A stretch of DNA of 9,477 bases, taken from Methanobacteriota archaeon (GTDB lineage Archaea; Thermoplasmatota; Poseidoniia; Poseidoniales; Poseidoniaceae). Positions 1-7,323 of the stretch are shown piece by piece (position 1 is the first letter of the stretch; every line of letters starts with the position of its first letter). The stretch is from contig JAPOHM010000045.1 in assembly GCA_029979405.1 (NCBI GenBank), forward strand, positions 1 through 9,477, written 5' to 3'. The position numbers and the translations under genes were made by a program. Under the pieces are notes generated by a model. That model was not told where the DNA came from. It worked only from the letters and a program-made list of their open reading frames with translations, and made no database searches.

Positions 1-499
1 CATCAGAATCTCTGTATTCAACATAATATGCATCGATGTTAAACATACCTTCAGATGAAGCTGAGATAGTTAACTCCCAGCCTGCGTAAGAATCAGACCA
101 GTCGGTTACTATAGCCAAGTCTTGAAGAGAGCCGTGCCTAACTGTTAATTCCGTAACGTGTTTGGTGACTTCAACAGTAGATCCATCGCCTGAGTTGTAC
201 ATCATTGTACCATCCTCATATTGGTCAACAACCATTGATGAAATCCCGGTCATTTCCTCAAGGATAACTAAACCTATGTTAGCATCCTCCGCAGACTGCA
301 TAATGTCTGCAAGAATTTCATCCAAGGGAAGACCGGTCATTTCTCCCATGTCATCGTTTAGATTCGTCCAATCATATTGCATTCCAAAAGCATAATGTTC
401 TGTTCCGTCTGTTTGCGCAGCTACACCTTGAGGAATCAAGGATGCACACAAAATCGCCGTCAACAAAAAAACACTTAGCCTACTCTTACCGTTTGCCAT
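1..499 (-). CDS. Secreted protein of unknown function (5' part, cut by left edge)
   Basis: An open frame runs from ATG at 499-497 to the left edge without a stop, giving 166 codons; the C-terminus lies outside the window. The start is secure because an in-frame stop (509-511) sits four codons upstream. Residues 1-28 form a Sec-type signal peptide: basic start (K5, R7), hydrophobic core (VFLLTAILCASLI) and a V-A-A site before Q29, so cleavage after A28 is likely. C18 is not in a convincing lipobox. The mature part is acidic and Met-rich (for example the stretch around residues 49-55) and looks like a soluble alpha/beta or beta domain. I do not recognise a family. It lies 50 bases downstream of the giant surface protein gene on the same strand, with its own TATA-like box, so it may be co-transcribed or independently expressed as a leaderless message. 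Export is well supported; function is unknown. Confidence 0.85.
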   Translation of the reverse strand, partial: MANGKSRLSVFLLTAILCASLIPQGVAAQTDGTEHYAFGMQYDWTNLNDDMGEMTGLPLDEILADIMQSAEDANIGLVILEEMTGISSMVVDQYEDGTMMYNSGDGSTVEVTKHVTELTVRHGSLQDLAIVTDWSDSYAGWELTISASSEGMFNIDAYYVEYRDSD

Positions 500-501
500 G
501 T

Positions 502-511
502 TGAGTACTCA
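502..511. repeat. 10-bp perfect palindrome just before a start codon
   Basis: TGAGTACTCA is identical to its own reverse complement. It ends three bases before the ATG (497-499) of the secreted-protein gene and supplies that frame's upstream stop. If the message is leaderless, the palindrome would straddle the transcription start, a position typical of archaeal repressor operators. A 10-bp palindrome can also occur by chance, so the role is inferred. Confidence 0.35.
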
Positions 512-522
512 GATTAAGTACA

Positions 523-532
523 AGATAAATCT
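523..532 (-). promoter_or_regulatory. Candidate TATA box for the secreted-protein gene
   Basis: On the minus strand this reads AGATTTATCT, an A+T-rich TATA-like element centred about 29 bases before the ATG at 499. Archaeal TATA boxes lie about 26 bases before the transcription start, so this predicts a start at or next to the A of ATG, meaning a leaderless message. That fits the absence of a Shine-Dalgarno match in the gap. No clear BRE is visible upstream. Confidence 0.4.
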
Positions 533-549
533 AATGGCTATCAAGTAGA

Positions 550-3500
550 TTATTGATTATTGAATTCTTCTTCATTTTCGATGTACTCCTTTACATCTCC
601 ACCGAAAACTCCCCAAGAATCAATCAAATCTAAATCAGCCAGTTTCTTTCTGCGTCTTAGCACAATTAGTGCCAACAATCCAAGAACAACAACAATTCCA
701 CCTACCCCTATAATTACGTTCATAAGTGCTGAATTATCAGTTTCTTTTTCCACAAAATCAATATCTCTAGTGACGTAATCAATTATCTGTCCATCAACGG
801 CAGTTACCTTCAACTGAGCCTTCCCGGGGTCACTTACCAAAATTTCAATGGAACCAACCCATAATCCGTCTCCATCTACATCTGTTAGATTAAATGACCA
901 TTCCTGCTCATTTTTCTTAATTGTTGCATACACCATATCTGTTGTTCCGTCTAGATCTCTTAACGGTACAGAGATTGAGACCGCGTTTAACTTCCCAGCC
1001 TCAAATTCGCTTTCAGAGATGCTTAAATTTGATAAATCTGGATTGCTAGATGCGATTGTTATGTTGACATGAACTTCATCATTTCCACCTCTCCTGTCCT
1101 CAACGTAAAGCGATAAATGGTGAACACCAGGAGACAATCTTGTTTCGAAATAAGCATTGTTTGAAAGTACTTCTGGATAGTTCTGGTCTGATTCATGATA
1201 TCTCCATTCTCTTATTGTAATATCTCCGTCCGCATCAAAAGTTCCATTTGAATCTAAGACTACAATTTGTCCGGGCTCGTAAAATTGGTTATTTGTCGGA
1301 GCGTATATTTCAACTACAGGATCAGATTCAATCATTTGTATAGTAAGGGTCTCGATTCTTGACAACCCTGTTTCATCGACCAATTCTACGGATAATAAAT
1401 GGTAACCAGCATCCAATCTAATTAGATGAACTTCATCTGGACTAACGGATTCAAGTATTGTATTACTGATGTTACTCGATAACGAAAAAGTAAAGTTGTC
1501 GCCATCAAAATCTTCGCTATTTCTAATGTCAAACAGTATCGAATCACTTGACTGATAACCTATATTCGGGTCAGGACTGAGAAGGCCCATCACGGGGGCA
1601 GATTCACTTACGGTTATGTTTACTGTAGAAGTCGAGATTGGATTAATACCATCATCCATGCTGAGAGATATAACGTGGTTTCCTGCGCTAAGTCTTGATT
1701 CAAAGATTAGCCAATCCAAACCGTCTTCCTGTAAGACGCCATCAAGGTCTGATTCCCATCTGTAGACTAGATATTCAGAGCCAGTAGCCGGTTCTGTCTC
1801 AGAACAATGCCAATCGATGTCTGCAGGGAAGGTTGAACAGGCGCTATCCCAATCCCCTGAGCCCGATGAATTAAATTCAATTAATGTGCTAGAATCGATT
1901 GTTGTTCCTTCTCCTGGATAGCTAATTACAGCTCTTGGTTTACTGTTTTCAACTATCAAAATTGTTTGATTAGTACTTGACAAATTTAGGTGCTCCATTC
2001 TGCCATCGTTTACAGATAAGGTGATGACATGATTGCCTCTTGATAAATGTCCAGTCCATGAACTATCATTGGACAATATTCCATCAATATTACTTGTCCA
2101 AAAGAATTCTATCTCATCCCCCTCAGGGTCAATACTAGTGCTCACAAAAGTCACCTCATTCTCAGAATAATTGCTCTCTCTTTGAACTTCAAAAGATGCT
2201 GTTGGCATTTCATTGAATAACTCGACTGGAATAACATATTCAGAAGGAGGATTAATTCCATCCTCAACTCTCAATTTCAAATCAAATGTGTTGGTCGATG
2301 CGTTTGCAAATGTGAGATTTCCTTCACCTGCACAATCTGAAATTGGGATAGTTGATGATAACCATGACCATGAACACGTCATTGAATCATTTTCAGGGTC
2401 ATAAGTTCCACTCAAATTATAGTGAACTAATTTCGTTATTGGAGATATCAATTCGCCCCAAGGATTCAGAGCAGGATCGGTAGTCAATACGATTAGTGGA
2501 GGTTGGTTTGCAAGCTCGATGGTCCTCGTCTCAGATACGCAAAAATCCACGTCGCATATCTCAAGTTCAATGTTGTGGATTCCGTCTGAAAGATTCACAA
2601 GTGGGTTTGTAATTCCATCTTCGTTTGCTGTAAATTCAGATGCTGTTCCCTCAAGAAGAACACCATCAATCGAGGAATTCCATTTGAAGGTTAAACTATC
2701 ATCGTCAAGGTCCCAAGACCTTGAAGCGTTGAATATTACCTCTGACTTTGAGGGGAATATCGTTTGGTCAACAGGAGTATCCCAAATTAAGAACGGGGCC
2801 TGATTTGCAAGTGGCAAGTGACACCATATTACTCTGTCTTGATCTAGAATTGTTGAGGTTGAATTTGTTATTCCATCGTATGAGCAATTAATCGTCACAT
2901 CTGTGTAAGGACTTTCTCCTACACTGGTAAACTTCTTCCCCCTGAGATCGGGGAAGCTTGCCCATCCGTAATCGTCCGTATTGTGGTTCATTTCAGATTC
3001 CAACTGGTCGAATCCAAGTTCAACAAAAGCGTCTGGCACACCATTGCTATTGTTGTTCAAGACCCACACTTGAATATCCCAGGCTTCTTCAATCCAACCA
3101 TTGCCTGAAATTACAGATGATTGATAATCGATATTGACTGGTTGGTGGAGATGAAGGTTTGAATTGGTATCAACATTAAGTACATGGGATCCAAAATCCT
3201 CAAGATCAGTCCAGTTTAATTTGACATTAGTGAAGTCTAAGTCTCCTAAACAATCGTTTGTGATATTGATATTACTTCCATAGAGTTGATCATGATTTGA
3301 GAGTATCAAACAATCGGTTCCTGAAAGTGATGCATTCGATAGAATACTGTTTCTTTCCTGATTGTGGTCAGCATCCCAGTGAAGCCCAGCATGTGCACCA
3401 TACATCTCCAAACCGTCTATTTCGGCCTCAGCGGATACAATTGATATTGCTGGTAATGAAGAATTTTGCCATGTTACAACATCCTTGAGATGGAATCTTC

Positions 3501-5121
3501 CACCCTGAACTCCAATGTTTAGACCGCCGTTGTCAGCGACAATCGATGACCCAGTTACGGGATTTTGGACTGTTAAGCCCTCTAAGTATAGGTCTACAGA
3601 ATCGATTATAGTGACTCCTTTAGCGTCATTCTTAGAACTGCAATTAACACATTTAACATCCCCAGAAGTTGTTTCTATGTCATTCGCCCTCTCGAATAAT
3701 AGTCCAGCGTCTCCATTATTTTCGGAACTAACATTGTAAAGATAGACGTATCTCGCATCATAAATATGAGCGCCTGAATCTGAATTATTACTGAGAGATA
3801 AATTCTCTACGATTGTAGATGCACTGTCCAAAAAGAATCCTTCTTGACCGTTGTTGTGCAAATTCCAATCTTTACCTTGTATGGCACCACCACTTTTTGA
3901 AAAAACGGCAGGACCTGTTGAATTTGACACCTCTAAATTGTTGAAAGTTGGAGCAAAATAAGATGATCTAACTGAGATTCCGGCCGCATTTGCACCAGTC
4001 CCACTGCCTCCTGAGTTATTGATGGTAAGATTCGAGAAGATTGTGGTCGAGTCCACGAAATAGAGTTTCACACCTACTGCTGAATTGTCTTCTATGTTTG
4101 AATTTTCAATCCAAGCACCGGTTGCGTTTATCTCAAGAGTTGCGGTTGCGAGGCCGGGGGTTTTTGCAGAAGGCCCTCCAGTTCCAGATATTGTCAAACC
4201 ATCGATTACAGCGCTCTGGTAATTTGTGTAATTTGTACGATCCTCCTTGTCAAGAATCATCGCAACATACATTGAATTCGTGATATCCAAATCTCTGATT
4301 ACCGCTCTGGTAATCGCTCCGTCTGTTATGTGCCTGACTATTACACCATGGTCGGATTTATCAACACTTACAGACTCTATTAGAGGTATACTATCCTCGA
4401 CCCATATACCTGCAGACATAGCCAAGATTGCTCCAGTTACATTGTCGATTGAAATATTTCTGTATAGTCCTCCTGAGTTACCCCACATATTGAGTCCTCG
4501 CGTGACAGCATTTGTGATTTTCATACCGTCTACATTTGGAGCAGAACCTGCTCCAACAGACAATCCAATCCCATATCTCCAATATTGAGGGGTTATCCAA
4601 TCTTGCCCAGATTCATTAATTTCCAGGTTTCTGATTGTAGGAGTTGCTGAATTGAATAAATCAACAGCAACATCATCTGCGTCAAAGATTGTTACATTAG
4701 CCAGATATGGGTTCGAGCCGTAAATTGTGATTCCGTATGTAGAATGGATTATTGATGCATTGTCAATTTTACTTCCTCTACCGTTTGATGATGTGTTAAA
4801 CTGGATACCCATATGGTCTCCGCTTCCAGCGTAATCAAAGTAAACCGGACAACTTTTTGTTCCTTCAACAGTCAATCGTCCGTCAACATAAATTCTTACC
4901 CCACTCGCCATGGTTACATTTGTACAGGCTGAAATCACAAGTTCATCGGTTACTGCGACCCCATAGTTATTGTTTAGCACTATATTTCCAGACCAAATCG
5001 TTTGAGCTCTACCAGTAGTTTCAGAAATCTCACTGGGCGTTAATTCCACAGAATTAACATAGGGAGAAAGCAATAACATGGCGAGAACAATGAAAGCAGT
5101 ATACGCTCTGCCCTTCACCAT
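550..5121 (-). CDS. Giant beta-helix/PKD cell-surface protein with C-terminal membrane anchor
   Basis: A complete 1523-residue exported protein. The start is secure: an in-frame stop is two codons upstream and AAGGTG lies six bases before the ATG. Residues 1-24 are a signal peptide ending near V-N-S. Residues about 40-670 show the repeating short beta-strand/turn pattern of right-handed parallel beta-helices (recurring G-[IV]-x-[IV] and N-x-x-[IV] steps), opening with a capping segment (D-G-R-L-T-V-E-G-T at 80-88) usual for NosD/pectate-lyase-like folds. Residues about 680-770 resemble a CarboxypepD_reg/Ig-like domain (G-V-P-D-A-F-V-E-L). Residues 772-1356 hold about six PKD/cadherin-like repeats. 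Residues 1358-1455 form an Ig-like domain with D-x-D-G-D-G-x-W. A transmembrane helix (about 1465-1488) is followed by RRRKK and an acidic tail. It presumably acts outside the cell as an adhesin, an envelope component or a polysaccharide-binding protein. No catalytic site was identified. Paired cysteines and about 40 N-x-S/T sites suggest disulfides and glycosylation. Confidence 0.93.
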   Translation of the reverse strand: MVKGRAYTAFIVLAMLLLSPYVNSVELTPSEISETTGRAQTIWSGNIVLNNNYGVAVTDELVISACTNVTMASGVRIYVDGRLTVEGTKSCPVYFDYAGSGDHMGIQFNTSSNGRGSKIDNASIIHSTYGITIYGSNPYLANVTIFDADDVAVDLFNSATPTIRNLEINESGQDWITPQYWRYGIGLSVGAGSAPNVDGMKITNAVTRGLNMWGNSGGLYRNISIDNVTGAILAMSAGIWVEDSIPLIESVSVDKSDHGVIVRHITDGAITRAVIRDLDITNSMYVAMILDKEDRTNYTNYQSAVIDGLTISGTGGPSAKTPGLATATLEINATGAWIENSNIEDNSAVGVKLYFVDSTTIFSNLTINNSGGSGTGANAAGISVRSSYFAPTFNNLEVSNSTGPAVFSKSGGAIQGKDWNLHNNGQEGFFLDSASTIVENLSLSNNSDSGAHIYDARYVYLYNVSSENNGDAGLLFERANDIETTSGDVKCVNCSSKNDAKGVTIIDSVDLYLEGLTVQNPVTGSSIVADNGGLNIGVQGGRFHLKDVVTWQNSSLPAISIVSAEAEIDGLEMYGAHAGLHWDADHNQERNSILSNASLSGTDCLILSNHDQLYGSNINITNDCLGDLDFTNVKLNWTDLEDFGSHVLNVDTNSNLHLHQPVNIDYQSSVISGNGWIEEAWDIQVWVLNNNSNGVPDAFVELGFDQLESEMNHNTDDYGWASFPDLRGKKFTSVGESPYTDVTINCSYDGITNSTSTILDQDRVIWCHLPLANQAPFLIWDTPVDQTIFPSKSEVIFNASRSWDLDDDSLTFKWNSSIDGVLLEGTASEFTANEDGITNPLVNLSDGIHNIELEICDVDFCVSETRTIELANQPPLIVLTTDPALNPWGELISPITKLVHYNLSGTYDPENDSMTCSWSWLSSTIPISDCAGEGNLTFANASTNTFDLKLRVEDGINPPSEYVIPVELFNEMPTASFEVQRESNYSENEVTFVSTSIDPEGDEIEFFWTSNIDGILSNDSSWTGHLSRGNHVITLSVNDGRMEHLNLSSTNQTILIVENSKPRAVISYPGEGTTIDSSTLIEFNSSGSGDWDSACSTFPADIDWHCSETEPATGSEYLVYRWESDLDGVLQEDGLDWLIFESRLSAGNHVISLSMDDGINPISTSTVNITVSESAPVMGLLSPDPNIGYQSSDSILFDIRNSEDFDGDNFTFSLSSNISNTILESVSPDEVHLIRLDAGYHLLSVELVDETGLSRIETLTIQMIESDPVVEIYAPTNNQFYEPGQIVVLDSNGTFDADGDITIREWRYHESDQNYPEVLSNNAYFETRLSPGVHHLSLYVEDRRGGNDEVHVNITIASSNPDLSNLSISESEFEAGKLNAVSISVPLRDLDGTTDMVYATIKKNEQEWSFNLTDVDGDGLWVGSIEILVSDPGKAQLKVTAVDGQIIDYVTRDIDFVEKETDNSALMNVIIGVGGIVVVLGLLALIVLRRRKKLADLDLIDSWGVFGGDVKEYIENEEEFNNQ
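658..729 (-). other. Transmembrane anchor of the giant surface protein
   Basis: Residues 1465-1488 are an uninterrupted hydrophobic, glycine- and valine-rich helix (A-L-M-N-V-I-I-G-V-G-G-I-V-V-V-L-G-L-L-A-L-I-V-L) followed at once by RRRKK. By the positive-inside rule the roughly 30-residue tail is cytoplasmic and the remaining 1,400-plus residues are outside. The helix carries no archaeosortase signature such as P-G-F, so it is read as a permanent anchor. Confidence 0.88.
1054..2808 (-). repeat. Array of about six PKD/cadherin-like domains
   Basis: Protein-level repeats within the giant surface protein, at residues about 772-870, 872-968, 970-1058, 1060-1171, 1175-1263 and 1267-1356. Shared landmarks are a D-x-[DE]-x-D acidic strand (D-P-E-G-D, D-L-D-D-D, D-F-D-G-D, D-A-D-G-D), then W-x-S-x-[IL]-D-G-[IV]-L in three copies, then L-S-x-G-x-H-x-[IL]-x-L-x-[VM]-x-D near the end of each. 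The fourth copy carries an extra segment with two cysteines. The second copy departs most from the consensus. The copies are diverged at the DNA level, so this is an old expansion and not a recent tandem duplication. PKD/cadherin arrays usually act as stalks that hold a distal domain away from the membrane, which fits their place between the beta-helix and the anchor. Confidence 0.8.
3112..5004 (-). other. Right-handed parallel beta-helix region
   Basis: Residues about 40-670 of the giant surface protein. Short strands recur roughly every 20-25 residues, each with small polar residues and Asn at the turns, for example N-A-S-I-I-H-S at 121-127, N-L-T-I-N-N-S at 364-370, N-L-S-L-S-N-N at 440-446 and N-I-N-I-T-N-D at 617-623. 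This is the PbH1/NosD-like pattern found in polysaccharide-binding or -cleaving proteins and in adhesins. A C-V-N-C pair (491-494) and C604/C624 could form disulfides. I could not locate the aspartate cluster of a pectate lyase, so an enzymatic role is not claimed. Confidence 0.8.
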
Positions 5122-5127
5122 AAGTTA

Positions 5128-5133
5128 CACCTT
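5128..5133 (-). promoter_or_regulatory. Shine-Dalgarno site of the giant surface protein gene
   Basis: The minus strand reads AAGGTG, which complements the CACCU core of the archaeal 16S rRNA tail, six bases before ATG 5121-5119. It is the clearest ribosome binding site in the window and confirms this start. It implies a leadered message, unlike the two neighbouring minus-strand genes. Confidence 0.65.
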
Positions 5134-5145
5134 AATGCGATTGCA

Positions 5146-5190
5146 TTTGATTGTTGTTATTCTTCGATTTTTCGAAATGTCACAATCAAA
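5146..5190. repeat. Nested, nearly concentric inverted repeats between ATPase and surface-protein genes
   Basis: The outer arms are perfect 9-mers, TTTGATTGT at 5146-5154 and ACAATCAAA at 5182-5190. Inside them TTCGA (5163-5167) and TCGAA (5172-5176) form a second perfect 5-bp repeat around TTTT. The two centres lie only 1.5 bases apart. On the minus strand this could fold as a hairpin within a hairpin with an A-A-A-A loop, or act as a double operator. It fills most of the 76-base gap and overlaps the predicted transcription start of the giant gene (about 5172). There is no T-run after it on the minus strand, so a terminator is less likely than a regulatory site. Confidence 0.5.
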
Positions 5191-5194
5191 CAGA

Positions 5195-5203
5195 AATTTA
5201 AAT
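5195..5203 (-). promoter_or_regulatory. Candidate TATA box for the giant surface protein gene
   Basis: The minus strand reads ATTTAAATT, overlapping the last codons and stop of the ATPase gene. Using the usual archaeal spacing of about 26 bases, transcription would start near 5172 and leave a leader of about 50 bases that contains the AAGGTG ribosome site. No BRE stands out. The region is A+T-rich, so a chance match is possible. Confidence 0.4.
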
Positions 5204-7237
5204 CATTTTGTGAATCAGATCTGCTGCCAATCTACTGGCATTAGGACAAAGCGATTTTTTCCAGAGGGAAATTGCTTCTGCCATGGAAGAAAATCGATTG
5301 TGAGTTTGAAATTTCGCTCGTAAATACCAAATTGATGCCGATAATCTCCTAGCAGAATTGAGATTGGATTGTTCGGCCAAATCAGGTAACGTTACTTTTT
5401 CAAGTAGGTTTTTTCCACGTTTTTCATCGCATTTAGCGATTAGTGAGATTTGTAACATCTTTCCTCTTATTCCTTTGATTTTGAAAACTTCATTGACTAA
5501 TTTTTCAAAACTCGGAGAATTTTCTGGAGTTTCTGAGATCTTTGACCTTAACTTCATTTGCACAACCTGAGGGTCTTTTTCATGTGAAATAGCAATCAAA
5601 TTTTCAATTATATCGTTAGCCTGCGACCACTTTTCGCTTGCTACAAATGCCGCATGTCTAATTTTTGCGATTGCTACCAGTACTACTTTTCTTTTATTTT
5701 CATCAAGAGAATTCAAACTTATTTTGTCTAGTAAATAACCAACATCAATTTCTTTCTTCGAATCTGGTAGTTGGTCATCGATTATTCTAGATGCTTCTGA
5801 TAATATTAATTTCACATCGTCGACGGAATCTGATAATTTGCTATCTTTGCCCTGTAGTAAATTCAGGGAATGTTGCAAATCATCAGCATTTATTTGTGAG
5901 ACATGGTTCTCAGCAATATCTGCTTCACCTCTTTCAATAGCAACAATTGCAGCTATTCTGTGTAGGTTTTCAGATGGTTTTCTAGAAATTGCATCATCGA
6001 TTAAGGATGCTAATCCAGCGCTCGACCTTACCATAAGAGATTCTGCATTTGCCATTAAGAAATTCTCAATGTCTTGACCTGATTTTATTCTCAAGAATAA
6101 TTCTACTAATCTTGCAGAATCACCTTCGATAGTTTTCCAATAATCTGCGGCATTTTGGTAATCTTCAACAGCAATATTTGTCGAATTTACATTCCTTACA
6201 AGGTGTTGTAATTCAACCCCGTGTTCGTACCACCTCAATAGCGCATATTCATCTAAATCGGGAACTTTATCCTCGTTTTTTAGATTTTCAACAAGCACCG
6301 GTACTGGTAACATTGACAACTCATTTACAGCACTCATTTGTTCAGATAAATCCTGCAAAATAACGTCTTTTACCCACGATTGTAAATCTTCACCTTCCTC
6401 TGGTAGTACGGAGGAAATATCATGCAGTTGTATCGCTAATGGATGACACCCCAGTCTGCTGACAATCAGTTCTTTATCATCAGTTTTAGGTGGTAATAAT
6501 TTGACTGCTGATTCAAGAGGTAATGGAGGGACTTCAATTACTTCAAAACCATTTGAAAACAACGTAGGAGGTCTGGTCGCAAGAATCATTAATTTACATT
6601 TCTTACAGAAATCTTTGATTCTTTTTTGATGCCTTTGATTAGTCTCCTGAAACTCATCGATGATCAATACATCATTCTTACAATTGGCTAGAACAGCCTC
6701 CTCGTCGGTGTATTCTAAACCCCAGTCAGCAAAGATATCTGCAATATCTTTGAATGATTCCATCGTTGAATATCTTACAGTTTTTCCTTTCTCCACAAAT
6801 TTCAGGGAAATCTCATGCAAAATTGATGTCTTTCCTATTCCAGGAAGTCCCTTGAGAATTACCTTATCATGTTGCAATATATCTGAGATTAAATCATCCC
6901 TACCGATTATTTCTTGCCTTTCAGGCAGGTCTCCAAAAAATGAGCCAACCTTTTCTTTTCGCTTCAAATTACTTGATGAATTCTCTCTGCCCAATTCAGT
7001 TATGTGGTAGACCTTTCTCTTTCTTGAACCACCACCGATGACGTGCGCCTTTCTTTCAATAACATATCCCAACTCAATGAGTTCAGTAATTGGTGCGTGG
7101 AGTGCTGACCTTACAACTCCCAAGTATTCTGCCAAACCGGGAAGGCAGATATCACGGGGAACATCCCAAGCAGTTTCGAGATTTCTCGGGAATTCAGCGA
7201 GACGTGAGAGAATTCTTGCTAAGGGCCCTCTCACCAT
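5198..7237 (-). CDS. Winged-helix STAND-type ATPase with alpha-helical repeat C-terminus
   Basis: A complete 679-residue soluble protein with no signal peptide or membrane helix. The start is the first ATG after an in-frame stop at 7253-7255. Residues about 5-85 form a winged helix: helices around LARILSRL, LPGLAEYL and SALHAPITELIELGYV, a G-G-G-S-R-K-R-K wing and a closing Y-H-I-T-E-L-G as in MarR/PadR-like domains. The NTPase follows: an I-G-R-D-D-L entry box (111-116), Walker A G-L-P-G-I-G-K-T-S (130-138), Walker B V-L-I-I-D-E-F (190-196), a sensor-like I-L-A-T-R (218-222) and the STAND G-x-P motif as G-C-H-P-L-A (263-268). Residues about 300-679 are helical, with TPR-like stretches (for example around 555-580). 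STAND proteins are nucleotide-driven switches whose C-terminal repeats sense a ligand or partner, and with a DNA-binding end this one resembles MalT-type regulators. A role in regulating neighbours or in defence is inferred, not shown. It is divergent from uvrC. Confidence 0.9.
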   Translation of the reverse strand: MVRGPLARILSRLAEFPRNLETAWDVPRDICLPGLAEYLGVVRSALHAPITELIELGYVIERKAHVIGGGSRKRKVYHITELGRENSSSNLKRKEKVGSFFGDLPERQEIIGRDDLISDILQHDKVILKGLPGIGKTSILHEISLKFVEKGKTVRYSTMESFKDIADIFADWGLEYTDEEAVLANCKNDVLIIDEFQETNQRHQKRIKDFCKKCKLMILATRPPTLFSNGFEVIEVPPLPLESAVKLLPPKTDDKELIVSRLGCHPLAIQLHDISSVLPEEGEDLQSWVKDVILQDLSEQMSAVNELSMLPVPVLVENLKNEDKVPDLDEYALLRWYEHGVELQHLVRNVNSTNIAVEDYQNAADYWKTIEGDSARLVELFLRIKSGQDIENFLMANAESLMVRSSAGLASLIDDAISRKPSENLHRIAAIVAIERGEADIAENHVSQINADDLQHSLNLLQGKDSKLSDSVDDVKLILSEASRIIDDQLPDSKKEIDVGYLLDKISLNSLDENKRKVVLVAIAKIRHAAFVASEKWSQANDIIENLIAISHEKDPQVVQMKLRSKISETPENSPSFEKLVNEVFKIKGIRGKMLQISLIAKCDEKRGKNLLEKVTLPDLAEQSNLNSARRLSASIWYLRAKFQTHNRFSSMAEAISLWKKSLCPNASRLAADLIHKMI

Positions 7238-7323
7238 ACCAACGGCTAAACCTCATCAATGATGTTTTTTACCCTAATCTGATTGTCGATGTGTTCATCA
7301 AATATCGGTTATACAACCATCTC
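7238..7323. promoter_or_regulatory. Divergent promoter region between the ATPase gene and uvrC
   Basis: This 86-base gap must serve both genes. For the ATPase the minus strand has GTAAAAAAC (7265-7273) about 30 bases before the ATG, which would give a leaderless start. A GAGGT (7250-7254) lies 12 bases from the ATG, rather far for a ribosome site. For uvrC, AAATATC (7300-7306) is A+T-rich but only about 20 bases before ATG 7324, slightly short for a leaderless promoter. An 11-base odd palindrome CATCAATGATG (7254-7264) sits just ahead of the ATPase start. All assignments are tentative. Confidence 0.4.

Noticed and set aside
4247..4588. 113-codon plus-strand open frame inside the giant surface gene
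   Set aside because: It lies antisense to well-supported beta-helix coding sequence and its translation shows no domain or start context; it is a shadow frame.
550..5121. Calling the beta-helix protein a pectate lyase or NosD copper-insertion protein
   Set aside because: Only the general solenoid pattern is visible; no catalytic aspartate/arginine cluster was located and there are no nos neighbours.
5146..5190. Reading the nested inverted repeat as an intrinsic terminator for the ATPase gene
   Set aside because: No T-run follows the outer arm on the minus strand, and the arms are A+T-rich and weak. A regulatory role fits the position better.
6660..7010. 116-codon plus-strand open frame opposite the ATPase
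   Set aside because: It is antisense to the Walker A/B region, whose motifs are intact on the minus strand; no ribosome site or family resemblance.
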